Counted from the first letter of the stretch, positions 53,961-63,745 are shown. The stretch: DNA of 64,000 nucleotides from Pseudomonas sp. dw_358 (GCF_018449655.1 NZ_JAAVUX010000002.1:1-64000), one strand, 5' to 3'. Numbers and translations are program-made. The notes: generated by a model from the sequence alone, not told the origin.

Positions 53961-55430
53961 TTACAACACCGCGCGACGCAACGCCTGTTGCCATTGTGCG
54001 TACTGGTTGTCGAGTGCCGCGCCCGGTTCAAAGCGTTCCCGTGGCCGTTCCAGCCCGTGCAACACCTTCTCGTCAGCCCAGATACCCAGAGCCCTGCCGG
54101 CCAAATGCGCCGCTCCCAGCGCCGAGACTTCCGGCGACAAGCTGCGCACTACCGGGCGTTGCAGCAGGTCAGCGAGAAACTGCATCAGCCAACGGTTGCG
54201 CGTGGCGCCGCCGTCGACCCAGATTTCCTTGAGCGGCTGACCCGCGTCCTGCTCCATGGCCTGGAACACGTCGCGGATCTGGTAGCCGATGGATTCCAGC
54301 GACGCACGCAGGATATGGGCGCGGGAGCTGGCCTCGGTCAGGCCGCAGATCAGGCCTCGGGCCTCGGCTTGCCAATGGGGTGCGCCGAGTCCCGAAAGCG
54401 CCGGCACGAAGTACACGCCGCCGTTGTCCGGCAAGGTCGCCGCTTGATCGGCGAGCTCGTCCAGCGACTCGCCGGCCAACACCCCCGCTGCCCACTGCAC
54501 CGCCGCGCCGGTATGGACAATGTTGCCCTCCAGGGCATAGGTCGGCGCCTGGCCGTCATGCCAGGCCAGGGTCGTCGACAGCCCGTGAGCCGAAGCGATG
54601 GCCGCCGGGGTCGGCGTCATCAACGAGGAGCCGGTGCCCAGCGTGGCCTTTACCAGGCCGGGGGCGAAACCGCCCTGTCCGTACAGCGCACCATGGGAAT
54701 CACCGATCATCGACAGCACCGGTATACCCGCCGGCAATTGGCCGATGGCGATGGTTTCGGCAAAGAAACCGGCGCTGGGCTGGATCTTCGCCAGCGCCCG
54801 CCGTGGAATGCCGAACAGGTCCAGCAGCTCGGCATCCCAGTCGCCGGTGTGCAGGTTGTAGAGCTGGGTGCGGGCGGCGTTGGAATGGTCGGTAGCGAAT
54901 ACCTGGCCGCCGCTGAGTTTCCACAGCAGCCAGCTGTCCACCGTGCCCAGGCAGATTTCTCCGGCTTCGGCGCGGGCGTGGCCGTCCGGCAGGTGGTCCA
55001 GCAGCCAGCGCAGTTTGCCGGCAGAGAACATCGGGTCCAGGGTCAAACCGGTCTTGGCCAGCACCCGCGCTTCATGCCCCTGCTCATGCAGTAGCGCACA
55101 CAACGGCTGCGAACGCCTGCACTGCCAACTGACCAGCGGCCCCAATGCCTCGCCCGTGGCGCGGCTCCAGGCCAGCACCGATTCGCGCTGATTGCTGATG
55201 GCCACGGCGTCGATGGGCTGAAGCACCTGGCTCAAGCATTCCTCGATGCTGGCCAGGGTGCCGGCCCAGATCTGCTCCGGGTCCTGCTCGGAAAAGCCCA
55301 CTTGCGGATGGGTGACGCTCAACGCCCGAGAGGCCCGCGCGACCACTTGGCCGCGCTCGTTGACCAACACCGCCTTGGCGTTGCTGGTGCCTTCGTCGAT
55401 GGCCAGGATCAAAGGGGTGGTGTAGCTCAT
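53961..55430 (-). CDS. FGGY-family carbohydrate kinase
   Basis: A 489-aa kinase of the glycerol/xylulose kinase family. N-terminal phosphate-binding LAIDEGTSNAKAVLV, WQCRRSQP, the glycerol-kinase-like GLTLDPMFSAGKLRWLLDH, and the C-terminal ATP site WVDGGATRNRWLMQFLAD. ATG at 55430 (MSYTTPLIL) is preferred over an upstream start because it begins at the first family strand and has GAGG overlapping the transketolase stop. Last of a three-gene minus-strand operon with the split transketolase. Likely substrate is a ketose such as a pentulose or apulose. Confidence 0.88.
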   Translation of the reverse strand: MSYTTPLILAIDEGTSNAKAVLVNERGQVVARASRALSVTHPQVGFSEQDPEQIWAGTLASIEECLSQVLQPIDAVAISNQRESVLAWSRATGEALGPLVSWQCRRSQPLCALLHEQGHEARVLAKTGLTLDPMFSAGKLRWLLDHLPDGHARAEAGEICLGTVDSWLLWKLSGGQVFATDHSNAARTQLYNLHTGDWDAELLDLFGIPRRALAKIQPSAGFFAETIAIGQLPAGIPVLSMIGDSHGALYGQGGFAPGLVKATLGTGSSLMTPTPAAIASAHGLSTTLAWHDGQAPTYALEGNIVHTGAAVQWAAGVLAGESLDELADQAATLPDNGGVYFVPALSGLGAPHWQAEARGLICGLTEASSRAHILRASLESIGYQIRDVFQAMEQDAGQPLKEIWVDGGATRNRWLMQFLADLLQRPVVRSLSPEVSALGAAHLAGRALGIWADEKVLHGLERPRERFEPGAALDNQYAQWQQALRRAVL

Positions 55431-55440
55431 GATCAGGTCC

Positions 55441-56376
55441 TCAACGCAGGCGCACAGCGGCGGCAGCGATGCCGGCCGCATCGATGCCGTGCAGTGCCCG
55501 GGTTTCCTCGCGCCCGCCCGCCGCCGCGTATTCGCCATCGGCAATGCCCAGGCGGATCAGGGCCATACCCAGTCCCGCTTCGGCCATGACCTCGGCCACC
55601 ACGCTGCCGACGCCACCATTGATGTTGTGTTCTTCCACAGTCACTACCCCACCCTTGCCACTCAGGGCCTCCAACAAGGCTGCGCGGTTCAAGGGGCGTA
55701 TGGACGAAAGATTCAGCACCTGAGCCTCGATGCCCTGCTCGGCCAGCAAATCTGCGGCTGCGACCGCTTCGTGCACCACCGAACCCAGCGCCACAATGCT
55801 CAGGTCCGCACCGCGACGCAAGACATCGACCTGGCCGGGCACGAATTGGTAGTCGTCGGCATGCAGCGCGGGCAACGGTTTGCCGTCGAGGCGGATGTAC
55901 ACCGGGCCGACATGGTGCAAGGCGTAATCGGCAATCTGCCGGCACTCCAGCGGGTCGGCCGGGGCAAAGATCTGCACGTTGCCAAAGCCGCGCATCACCG
56001 AGATGTCGTCGATGCTGTGATGGGTGCTGGCCAACGGGCCGTAGCTGGCGCCGGCGTTGAGGCCGAACATCTTGACGTTGGCCTGGTTGTAGCAGACGTC
56101 CACCTTGATCTGCTCGTTGGCCCGGGAAATCAGGAACGGCGCGGCATTGCAGGTGGCCGCCACCTTGCCACCCAGGGCCAGGCCTGCAGCAACACCCACC
56201 AGCGACTGCTCGGCAATGCCGACGTTGACCAGGCGCTCGGGGAAGCGTTTGACGAAGGGGCTGATCTTCGCGGTGGAAGTGGAGTCGCTGACCACGGGGA
56301 CCAGATCGAGACCGCCGTCCACGGCAGCCATGAACGCCTCGACCATCACAGTGGCAAAATGCTCGGCATCAGACAT
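55441..56376 (-). CDS. transketolase C-terminal subunit (split transketolase)
   Basis: A 311-aa protein holding the pyrimidine-binding and C-terminal domains of transketolase. The catalytic Glu that activates thiamine diphosphate is in NVGIAEQSLVGVAAGLA. Its start overlaps the N-terminal subunit gene by eight bases, so both are made in a matched ratio. Confidence 0.93.
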   Translation of the reverse strand: MSDAEHFATVMVEAFMAAVDGGLDLVPVVSDSTSTAKISPFVKRFPERLVNVGIAEQSLVGVAAGLALGGKVAATCNAAPFLISRANEQIKVDVCYNQANVKMFGLNAGASYGPLASTHHSIDDISVMRGFGNVQIFAPADPLECRQIADYALHHVGPVYIRLDGKPLPALHADDYQFVPGQVDVLRRGADLSIVALGSVVHEAVAAADLLAEQGIEAQVLNLSSIRPLNRAALLEALSGKGGVVTVEEHNINGGVGSVVAEVMAEAGLGMALIRLGIADGEYAAAGGREETRALHGIDAAGIAAAAVRLR

Positions 56377-57202
56377 GGCTCAGTTCCTCCAGCGCAGCAG
56401 TGACTTCGTCGCCCTTGGGCACCCGGTGGTGCCACTCGGGGCGTGCTTCTATAAAGGACACGCCCTTGCCTTTGATGGTATGGGCGATCAGCACCTGTGG
56501 CGCGCCGCTGCGGCCCTGCATGGCTTCCAGTTGCTCAATCAACTGCGCCGGGTCGTTGCCGTCGCATTCGCTGACGCCGAAGCCGAACGCGGCCCATTTC
56601 ACGTCCAGCGGGTCCAGCGGCATGATCTCGGCGGTCAGGCCGGCCAGTTGCAGCTTGTTCTTGTCAACGATCACGAACAGGTTATCCAGCTTGTATTTCG
56701 CCGCACACATGGCCGCCTCCCAGTTGGAGCCCTCGGCCAGTTCACCGTCGCCGGTGAGCACATAGACCCGCCGCTGGCTACCGGACATCTTCGCCGCCAG
56801 GGCAATGCCCACGGCTACCGGCAGGCCATGGCCCAGGGCGCCGGTGTTGAGCTCGATGCCCGGGGTTTTCTGCCGCACCGGATGGCCCGGCAGGTGCGAG
56901 TTGAAATGCTGATAGGTGGGCAGCCACTCCAGCGGGATGTAGCCCGCCTCTGCCAAGGTGCAGTACAGGCCGCCCACACCATGGCCCTTGCTCTGTATGT
57001 AGATATCACGCTGCGGGTCCTGCATGCGCTCGGGCGCCACGTCGAGGATGCGGAAGTACAGGGTGGCGAGAATATCCGCTTCCGAGAGGTCGGCACCGGT
57101 GTGGCCGCCGGCCGGGGAGTTGGCGTTGAGGCTGATGATGTGCCGGCGAATCAGCCGGGCTTTCTCGCGGATCTGTGTCGCGTCGTACTGGAAAGCATTC
57201 AT
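56369..57202 (-). CDS. transketolase N-terminal subunit (split transketolase)
   Basis: A 277-aa thiamine-diphosphate-binding half. The ThDP/Mg motif is TGDGELAEGSNWEAAMCAA...NLFVIVDKN, and histidine segments SKGHGVGGLY and GALGHGLPVA fit transketolase. First gene of the minus-strand operon, divergent from the sugar ABC transporter. Split transketolases in sugar loci often act on a specific ketose phosphate instead of the central pentose pathway. Confidence 0.93.
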   Translation of the reverse strand: MNAFQYDATQIREKARLIRRHIISLNANSPAGGHTGADLSEADILATLYFRILDVAPERMQDPQRDIYIQSKGHGVGGLYCTLAEAGYIPLEWLPTYQHFNSHLPGHPVRQKTPGIELNTGALGHGLPVAVGIALAAKMSGSQRRVYVLTGDGELAEGSNWEAAMCAAKYKLDNLFVIVDKNKLQLAGLTAEIMPLDPLDVKWAAFGFGVSECDGNDPAQLIEQLEAMQGRSGAPQVLIAHTIKGKGVSFIEARPEWHHRVPKGDEVTAALEELSHV

Positions 57203-57266
57203 GGATTGTCCCTCGTGGGCTGCCTCGTGGGGGTGACAGCAGGATCGCTTTATTGGCTAAACCGTT

Positions 57267-57414
57267 TGAATATTTATTCACCACTGCAAATATATTTATA
57301 TTTAGACGCCGTTTTTATCCAGCGGTCAATAGCCCCTTGGGGATATTAAATTGCTTGACAATGTGTCGAGACGAGCCGAACCTGAATTAAAAATCAGGTG
57401 CGCATATTTATTCA
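57267..57414. promoter_or_regulatory. repeated A/T-rich motif in the divergent sugar-operon promoter
   Basis: TGAATA-TT-TATTCA (57267-57280) is an inverted repeat, and its right part ATATTTATTCA recurs at 57404-57414. Between them lies CCTGA-N8-TCAGG (57381-57398). The 272-bp region is far more AT-rich than its surroundings. These are candidate sites for the SorC-type regulator encoded at 62702. Confidence 0.5.
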
Positions 57415-57474
57415 AGGCGCCTGAAGCACTGCACAGCGACGTACTCCAACAAAAACAAATCAGGAGAACACACA

Positions 57475-58494
57475 GTGGACGGCAACGTTTCGGCACCTCA
57501 TTCCGGCGCCCAGCCCACCGACAGCAAAACCACCAGCCGTTCGCGCCTGGTCAAACTGCTTCCCAACAACATCGGCGGCCCGCTGATCGGTCTGGCCCTG
57601 CTGGTGCTGGTCTTTTCCTTCAGCTCCGAATATTTCTTCTCGGTCCGTAACGGCCTGAACATCCTCGACCAGGTCACCGTATTGGGCATCCTCGCCCTGG
57701 GCATGACGGCGGTGATCGTGATCGGCGGCATCGACCTCTCGGTCGGCTCGGTGCTGGCCTTCTCGATGATGATGCTCGGCTGGCTGTATCAGGACGTCGG
57801 CGTGCCGTTGGGCTTCGCCATTCCCCTGGCCATCGGCACCGGCATGCTGGCCGGGCTGGTGTCCGGGCTGCTGATCTCCTATGCCCGGCTGCCGGCGTTC
57901 ATTGCCACCCTGACCATGATGTCGGTGGCCCGGGGCCTGGCCAATATCCTCACCGAGGGCCGGCAGATTGTCGGCTTTCCGGACTGGTTCACTTCTTTGG
58001 CCACGGTGCGGCACTTCGGATTTCTATCCGCCACCGTCGGCCTGTTTCTTCTGCTCGCCGCAGGCAGCTGGGTCTACCTGCGCTACCGGGCCGGCGGGCG
58101 CAACCTCTACGCCATTGGCGGCAGCGCCGAAGTGGCGCGGCTGTCGGGGATCAAGGTGCGCAAGATCACCCTCTGGGTCTATGCCCTGAGCGGCGCCCTG
58201 GCGGGTATCGCGGCGGTGACCCTGGCCGCACGACTGGACTCGTCCCAGCCCAGTGCCGGCCTGACCATGGAACTGGACGCCATCGCCGCCGTGGTGATCG
58301 GCGGCGCCAGCCTGAGCGGTGGCGTCGGCGGTGTCGGCGGGACCCTGGTGGGCGTGCTGATCATCGGCGTGCTGCGCAACGGCCTCAACCTGCTGGGGGT
58401 TTCGCCGTTCATTCAACAGGTGGTGATCGGGGTGGTGATCGCCCTGGCCGTGACCCTCGACACCCTGCGGCGCCGGAACGGCAGCCGCGGCTAA
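57475..58494 (+). CDS. sugar ABC transporter permease (RbsC-like)
   Basis: A 339-aa inner-membrane permease with about eight to ten helices. The family segment ILALGMTAVIVIGGIDLSVGSVLAFS is clear, and the late cytoplasmic loop region GGASLSGGVGGVGGTLVGV is typical. GTG start at 57475 has AGGAG nine bases upstream. First gene of permease-binding protein-ATPase, an unusual but known order. Confidence 0.92.
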   Translation: MDGNVSAPHSGAQPTDSKTTSRSRLVKLLPNNIGGPLIGLALLVLVFSFSSEYFFSVRNGLNILDQVTVLGILALGMTAVIVIGGIDLSVGSVLAFSMMMLGWLYQDVGVPLGFAIPLAIGTGMLAGLVSGLLISYARLPAFIATLTMMSVARGLANILTEGRQIVGFPDWFTSLATVRHFGFLSATVGLFLLLAAGSWVYLRYRAGGRNLYAIGGSAEVARLSGIKVRKITLWVYALSGALAGIAAVTLAARLDSSQPSAGLTMELDAIAAVVIGGASLSGGVGGVGGTLVGVLIIGVLRNGLNLLGVSPFIQQVVIGVVIALAVTLDTLRRRNGSRG

Positions 58495-58552
58495 TACCCT
58501 TCAACTGCAAGCCCTGCCGTAAAACCAAAATAATAATCAGGAGTCATTTGCC

Positions 58553-59482
58553 ATGTTCAAGCCCCGCAAACTGTTGCTCGTCGCCGCCCTCGCTGCCGCG
58601 TCCCTCACCGCTGGCCAGGCCTTTGCCAAGGACCTGACCATCGGCCTGGCCGTGGCCAACCTGCAGGCTGACTTTTTCAACCAGATCAAGCAGTCGGTGG
58701 AAGCCGAGGGCAAGGCCAAGGGCGTGAAAATCATCACGGTGGACGCCCAAGGCAACTCTTCGACCCAGGTCAGCCAGATCGAAGACCTGATCACCCGCCA
58801 GATCGACGTGCTCATCTATATCCCGGCTGGCGCCACCGCCGCCGGGGTACCGGTCAAGGCTGCCAAGGCCGCCGGCATTCCGGTGATCGCAGTGGACCGC
58901 AACGCCCCCGACGCGCCGGGCGATACCTTTATTGCCAGCGACAGCGTGGCCGGCGCCAAGGCGCTGGCCGAATACGTCGGCAAGGTGACTCAGGGCAAGG
59001 GCCGCGTGGCGATCCTGCAAGGGCAGATCGGCACTACCCCGGAGAACGATCGCGCCAAGGGTTTCGACGAAGGCCTCAAAGCCTTCCCCGACCTGAAGGT
59101 GGTGGCTCAGCAACCGGCCGAATGGGCGCAGGACAAGGGCTTTGCCGTGGCCCAGGACATGCTCCAGCGTGACCCCAACATCACCGTGTTCTTCGGCCGT
59201 GCCGACGCCATGGCCCTGGGCGCCGCCCAGGCAGTCAAGGTCGGCAACCTCGACCATCCGGTGACCGTGGTCGGCTTCGACGGCGACGTCGCCGCCCTCA
59301 AGGCGGTGGCCAGTGACGTGCTGCAAGCCACCATGACCCAGCAGACCCAGGCCATGGGCCGCCTGGCGGTGGACTCGGCCATCGACTTCAAGGCCGGCAA
59401 GAGTGTGCCCAAGGAGCAACTGCTCCCGGCCGTGCTGACCACTAAAGACAACGTCGACCCCTTCATCAAACAGCACCCTTGA
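58553..59482 (+). CDS. sugar ABC transporter substrate-binding protein (RbsB-like)
   Basis: A 309-aa periplasmic binding protein with a signal peptide (FKPRKLLLVAALAAASL..., cleavage near AFA-KDL). Core segments LTIGLAVANLQADFFNQIK and VIAVDRNAP fit the ribose/xylitol-binding subfamily. It determines the imported sugar, but the ligand cannot be read directly. Confidence 0.92.
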   Translation: MFKPRKLLLVAALAAASLTAGQAFAKDLTIGLAVANLQADFFNQIKQSVEAEGKAKGVKIITVDAQGNSSTQVSQIEDLITRQIDVLIYIPAGATAAGVPVKAAKAAGIPVIAVDRNAPDAPGDTFIASDSVAGAKALAEYVGKVTQGKGRVAILQGQIGTTPENDRAKGFDEGLKAFPDLKVVAQQPAEWAQDKGFAVAQDMLQRDPNITVFFGRADAMALGAAQAVKVGNLDHPVTVVGFDGDVAALKAVASDVLQATMTQQTQAMGRLAVDSAIDFKAGKSVPKEQLLPAVLTTKDNVDPFIKQHP

Positions 59483-59499
59483 GCCGGACGGTGACGACC

Positions 59500-61020
59500 A
59501 TGCACGCACTGACTGCTAATGCCCCCCTCCCGGACAGCCAGGAAGTCGCCCTGAGCCTGCGCAATATCGGCAAGAACTACGGCGGCGTCCAGGTGCTGGC
59601 GGGCATCAACGCCGACATCAAGGCCGGTGAAGTGCTGGCCCTGCTAGGGGAAAACGGCGCGGGCAAATCGACCCTGTCGTCGATCATTGCCGGCGTGGTG
59701 CCGCCGGACGCGGGCGGCAGCATGACCTGGTTGGGGCAGCCTTATGCCCCGGCCACGCCAGGTGCGGCACTGGACGCCGGGATCGGCCTGATCCACCAGG
59801 AGATCCGCCTGCTGCCGGAACTGTCCATCGCCGAAAACATGTTCGTCGGCCGCCTGCCCATGCGCAATGGTCGGGTCGACCGCGAGTACATCGAGGCCCA
59901 GGCCGACAAGCAGCTCAAGCGTCTGGGCCTCAATGTGCCCGCCTCGCGCAAGGTCGCGGGGTTGAGCGTGGCGGCTCAGCAACTGGTGGAAATCGCCAAG
60001 GCCCTGACCCTCAAGGCGCGGTTGTTGATTCTCGATGAACCGACGGCAGCCCTGGGCGGCGAAGAAACCGAACTGCTGTTCAAGCAGGTCGAACGCCTGA
60101 AGGCCGAAGGCGTGTCCTTTATTTACATCAGTCACCGCCTCGAAGAAATCGCCCGGGTCGCCGACCGGGTGTTGGTGCTGCGCGACGGCCGGCAGATCTC
60201 CGTGCACTCGACGGCGCAACTGCCGGTGCGCCAGCTGGTGGAGGAAATGGTCGGCCGCAGCCTGGAGCGGATCTTCCCCGCCTTGAGTGAACCGGCCAAT
60301 CGCGTGGTGATGCGGGTCAAGGACCTGACCTGCCGCGAATTCGGCCTGCACGACATCGATTTCAGCGTGCGTGCCGGGGAAGTCTTCGGCATTGCCGGGG
60401 TGGTGGGTGCCGGGCGCACCGAGCTGGTCCGGGCCATTGCCGGGGCGGCGGAACACATCCAGGGCCACTTGCAGCTTGATGGCGTGGACCGCCATTTCAA
60501 CAACCCCAACCAGGCGATCCAGGCCGGGGTGGTGCTGGTGCCCGAAGACCGCAAGCAACAGGGCGTGATCGTCAGCCACCGCATCGAAGACAACCTGGCC
60601 TACGGCAACACCGACCTGATCGACGCTCAGGGCTGGGTCATGCCCGCACGACTGCGCGAGTTCGCCCTCAAGGCGGTGTCGCGGCTGGGGGTCAAGGGCG
60701 CGCCTGAGCAGGCGGTGTCGAACTTGTCCGGCGGCAATCAGCAGAAAGTGATCATCGCCAAGTGGCTGGCGCGCAATCCCAAGGTGTTCATTCTCGACGA
60801 GCCGACGCGCGGCATCGACGTGGGCGCCCGCGCCGCTATCTACGAGGTCATTGCGGAACTGGCCGCCACCGGCATGGCCGTGATCGTGGTCAGTTCGGAT
60901 CTGGATGAAGTGCTGGGCCTGTCTCATCGGGTGATGGTCATGAGCCGTGGCCGGCAGATGGGCATTCTGGAGCGCGGCGTGGCGACACCGGTGACGGTGA
61001 TGGAATTGGCAACGGCGTAA
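59500..61020 (+). CDS. sugar ABC transporter ATP-binding protein (RbsA-like)
   Basis: A 506-aa tandem ATPase. The first half has Walker A GENGAGKST and Walker B LLILDEPTAAL; the second has the usual degenerate P-loop GVVGAGRTELVRAI and intact NLSGGNQQKVIIAKWL and FILDEPTRGIDVGA. Start is uncertain: ATG 59500 is used, with GTG 59491 and TTG 59479 in frame and weak ribosome sites. Confidence 0.92.
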   Translation: MHALTANAPLPDSQEVALSLRNIGKNYGGVQVLAGINADIKAGEVLALLGENGAGKSTLSSIIAGVVPPDAGGSMTWLGQPYAPATPGAALDAGIGLIHQEIRLLPELSIAENMFVGRLPMRNGRVDREYIEAQADKQLKRLGLNVPASRKVAGLSVAAQQLVEIAKALTLKARLLILDEPTAALGGEETELLFKQVERLKAEGVSFIYISHRLEEIARVADRVLVLRDGRQISVHSTAQLPVRQLVEEMVGRSLERIFPALSEPANRVVMRVKDLTCREFGLHDIDFSVRAGEVFGIAGVVGAGRTELVRAIAGAAEHIQGHLQLDGVDRHFNNPNQAIQAGVVLVPEDRKQQGVIVSHRIEDNLAYGNTDLIDAQGWVMPARLREFALKAVSRLGVKGAPEQAVSNLSGGNQQKVIIAKWLARNPKVFILDEPTRGIDVGARAAIYEVIAELAATGMAVIVVSSDLDEVLGLSHRVMVMSRGRQMGILERGVATPVTVMELATA

Positions 61021-61052
61021 AAACCTGACAACAACACTTTCGGGAAACCACC

Positions 61053-61817
61053 ATGCAACTCTTTCGTCTCGATGGACAAACCGCATTCGTCACGGGTGCC
61101 GGCAGCGGCATCGGCCAGGCCATTGCCGTGGGCCTGGCACAGGCCGGTGCCCATGTAGCCTGTTTCGACCTGCCCGGCAGCGCCGGCATCGGTCAGACCG
61201 TGGAACGCATCCAGGCGCTGGGCAGGCGTGCCCTGGCCCTCAGCGGCACAGTCACCGACAAGGCCAGCCTGGACAGCGCCGTGGCCGCCTGTGAAAGCGA
61301 GCTCGGGCCGCTGACGGTGGCCGTCAACTGCGCCGGCATTGCCAACGCTCAGGCCGCTGAAGCGCTGGAGCTGCAACGCTGGCAGACCATGCTCGACATC
61401 AACCTGACCGGCATCTTCCTCAGTTGTCAGGCGCAAGCGGCGGTGATGCTGCCACGCGGCAAGGGCGCCATCGTCAACATCGCGTCCATGTCCGGCAGTA
61501 TCGTCAACCGAGGCCTCTTGCAGGCTCACTACAACACCTCCAAGGCCGGGGTAATCCACCTGAGCAAGAGCCTGGCCATGGAGTGGGCCGACAAAGGCCT
61601 GCGGGTCAACTGCATCAGCCCTGGCTACACCGCCACCCCCATGAACACCCGGCCGGAAGTGGCCGACCAGGTGAAGATCTTCGAGCAAACCACGCCCATG
61701 GGGCGCATGGCGCAGGTGGAAGAAATCGTCGGCCCGGCGATCTTTCTCGCCAGCCAGGCGGCTTCGTTCTGTACCGGCGTGGACCTGATCGTCGACGGTG
61801 GTTTTGTCTGCTGGTAA
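61053..61817 (+). CDS. short-chain dehydrogenase/reductase 1
   Basis: A 254-aa classical SDR. Cofactor motif TGAGSGIGQAIA near residue 12, an aspartate after beta-2 (ACFDLPG) that favours NAD+, NCAGIAN, catalytic Ser in IASMSGSIV and YNTSKAG. It resembles polyol dehydrogenases (threitol/arabinitol/xylitol types). It probably oxidises a sugar alcohol to a ketose for the kinase. Confidence 0.9.
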   Translation: MQLFRLDGQTAFVTGAGSGIGQAIAVGLAQAGAHVACFDLPGSAGIGQTVERIQALGRRALALSGTVTDKASLDSAVAACESELGPLTVAVNCAGIANAQAAEALELQRWQTMLDINLTGIFLSCQAQAAVMLPRGKGAIVNIASMSGSIVNRGLLQAHYNTSKAGVIHLSKSLAMEWADKGLRVNCISPGYTATPMNTRPEVADQVKIFEQTTPMGRMAQVEEIVGPAIFLASQAASFCTGVDLIVDGGFVCW

Positions 61818-61842
61818 GCCTTGTTTTTCTGGAGTGCGTGTC

Positions 61843-62643
61843 ATGTCGCAAAGATTTACTGCAAAAACCGTAGTCATTACCGGCGCCTGCCGTGGCATCG
61901 GTGCCGGTATCGCCGAGCGCTTTGCCCGCGAAGGGGCCAATGTGGTGCTGGTTTCCAACGACCTGGAACGGGTCACCGCCACCGCTGCGCGAATTGCCCA
62001 GGCCCATGGCGCACCGACCCTGGCCCTGGCGGTGGATGTCACCGACGAAGCTCAGGTGGTAGAGATGTACAAGGCCGCGTTCGAGCGCTTCGGCCGTATC
62101 GACGTATCGGTGCAGAACGCCGGTATCATCACCATCGACCACTTCGACAGCATGCCCCGGGGCGACTTCGACAAGGTGCTGCAGGTCAACACCACGGCGG
62201 TATGGCTGTGCTGCCGGGAAGCGGCCAAGTACATGGTCAAGCAGGGCAGCGGCCGGCTGATCAACACATCCTCGGGCCAGGGCCGCCAGGGCTTTATCTA
62301 CACACCTCACTACGCTGCCAGCAAGATGGGCGTGATCGGCATCACCCAAAGCCTGTCGCTGGAACTGGCGCGCCATGGCATCACGGTCAACGCCTTCTGC
62401 CCCGGCATCATCGAAAGCGAGATGTGGGACTACAACGACCGGGTCTGGGGGCAGATCCTCAGCACCCCGGAAAAAACCTATGGCAAGGGCGAGCTGATGG
62501 CCGAATGGGTCGGCAACATCCCCATGAAGCGCGCCGGCAAGCCCGAAGACGTCGCCGGGTTGGTGGCATTTCTGGCCAGCGACGATGCGGCGTACCTGAC
62601 CGGTCAGGCGATCAATATCGATGGCGGATTGATCATGTCGTGA
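61843..62643 (+). CDS. short-chain dehydrogenase/reductase 2
   Basis: A 266-aa classical SDR with TGACRGIGAGIAERF, QNAGI, NTSSGQGRQG (Ser), YAASKMG and a C-terminal GQAINIDGGLIMS. Segment ESEMWDYNDRVWG is typical of sorbitol/polyol dehydrogenases of this family. ATG at 61843 with GGAG upstream is chosen over 61798, which would overlap SDR1. A second dehydrogenase suggests two oxidation steps or two substrates. Confidence 0.9.
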   Translation: MSQRFTAKTVVITGACRGIGAGIAERFAREGANVVLVSNDLERVTATAARIAQAHGAPTLALAVDVTDEAQVVEMYKAAFERFGRIDVSVQNAGIITIDHFDSMPRGDFDKVLQVNTTAVWLCCREAAKYMVKQGSGRLINTSSGQGRQGFIYTPHYAASKMGVIGITQSLSLELARHGITVNAFCPGIIESEMWDYNDRVWGQILSTPEKTYGKGELMAEWVGNIPMKRAGKPEDVAGLVAFLASDDAAYLTGQAINIDGGLIMS

Positions 62644-62701
62644 CGCGGTCCAATACTCGGGTTTGTTATCATCGCCCGCGTCAACCGTCCCTGAGAGCGT
62701 T

Positions 62702-63661
62702 ATGAGCCAGATTGAAGAACAGCGCCTGATCACCAAGATCGCCAGCCTCTACTACGAGGAAGGCTTGAAACAGTCGCAGATCTCGGCTCAGCTCGACCTC
62801 TCGCAATCCTTCATCAGCCGCGCCTTGCAGCGGGCCCTGCAGGACGGTGTGGTGAAGATCACGGTGATGCGCCCGCAAGGGCTGCACCTGGAGCTGGAGC
62901 GCGAACTGCAGCAAGGCTATGGCGTGCGACGGGTCATCGTGGTGGAAGCCACGGTGCCCGACGACGAGGAAAGCCTCAAGCAGGCCATCGGCTCGGCCGC
63001 CGCGCACTACCTGGAAACCACCCTCAACAGTGACGACAGCATCGGCATTTCCTCCTGGAGCTCGACCATCCGCGCCATGGTCGGCCACCTGCACACCCAG
63101 TCCGGGCGCCAGGCGGCGCGCGAAGTGGTGCAATTGCTGGGCGGCGTCGGCAACAAGGGCGCTTTCGAGGCCACCCTGCTGACTCAGCGCCTGGCCACCC
63201 TGCTCAACTGCCCGGCCTACCTGCTGCCGTCCCAGAGCATCGAGCAATCGGTGCAGAGCAAGGACCGCATCATGCAGATGGACGAGGTGCGCGAGGTGCT
63301 GGAACGTTTCGACAGCGTGACCCTGGCCATTGTCGGCATCGGCGAGCTGGAGCCGTCGCAGCTGCTGCGCAACAGCGGCAACTACTACACCGAGGAAATG
63401 CTCAAGGTGCTGGCAGAACGGGGCGCAGTGGGCGACATCTGCCTGCGTTACTTTGACCAGAACGGCCAGCCGGTGCTGGACGAGGATGAGGAATTCGTGG
63501 TTTCCATGGCCCTGCCCAAACTGCACGACGTGCAACGGGTGCTGGCATTGGCCGGTGGGCAACGCAAGGTGCAGGCCATTCGCGGGGCGTTGAAGGGTGG
63601 GTTTGTGGATGTGTTGATTACCGATCTGGTGGCGGCTGAGGGGTTGCGGGGGGCCTTGTAG
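62702..63661 (+). CDS. SorC/DeoR-type sugar-binding transcriptional regulator
   Basis: A 319-aa SorC-family regulator: N-terminal HTH (YYEEGLKQSQISAQLDLSQSFISRAL) and a C-terminal sugar-phosphate-binding domain (GISSWSSTIRAMVGHL, AIVGIGELEPSQLL). It likely senses a phosphorylated sugar made by the FGGY kinase and controls both divergent operons. ATG at 62702 is used; the frame extends upstream without support. Confidence 0.9.
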   Translation: MSQIEEQRLITKIASLYYEEGLKQSQISAQLDLSQSFISRALQRALQDGVVKITVMRPQGLHLELERELQQGYGVRRVIVVEATVPDDEESLKQAIGSAAAHYLETTLNSDDSIGISSWSSTIRAMVGHLHTQSGRQAAREVVQLLGGVGNKGAFEATLLTQRLATLLNCPAYLLPSQSIEQSVQSKDRIMQMDEVREVLERFDSVTLAIVGIGELEPSQLLRNSGNYYTEEMLKVLAERGAVGDICLRYFDQNGQPVLDEDEEFVVSMALPKLHDVQRVLALAGGQRKVQAIRGALKGGFVDVLITDLVAAEGLRGAL

Positions 63662-63745
63662 CGCGAAATGAAGCATCGTTTGAACTTGCCCCCGGCCGCC
63701 GGCCGCTGCAAACTTCCCGCCTTTGCCCCCACGCCAAGGCCCGCC

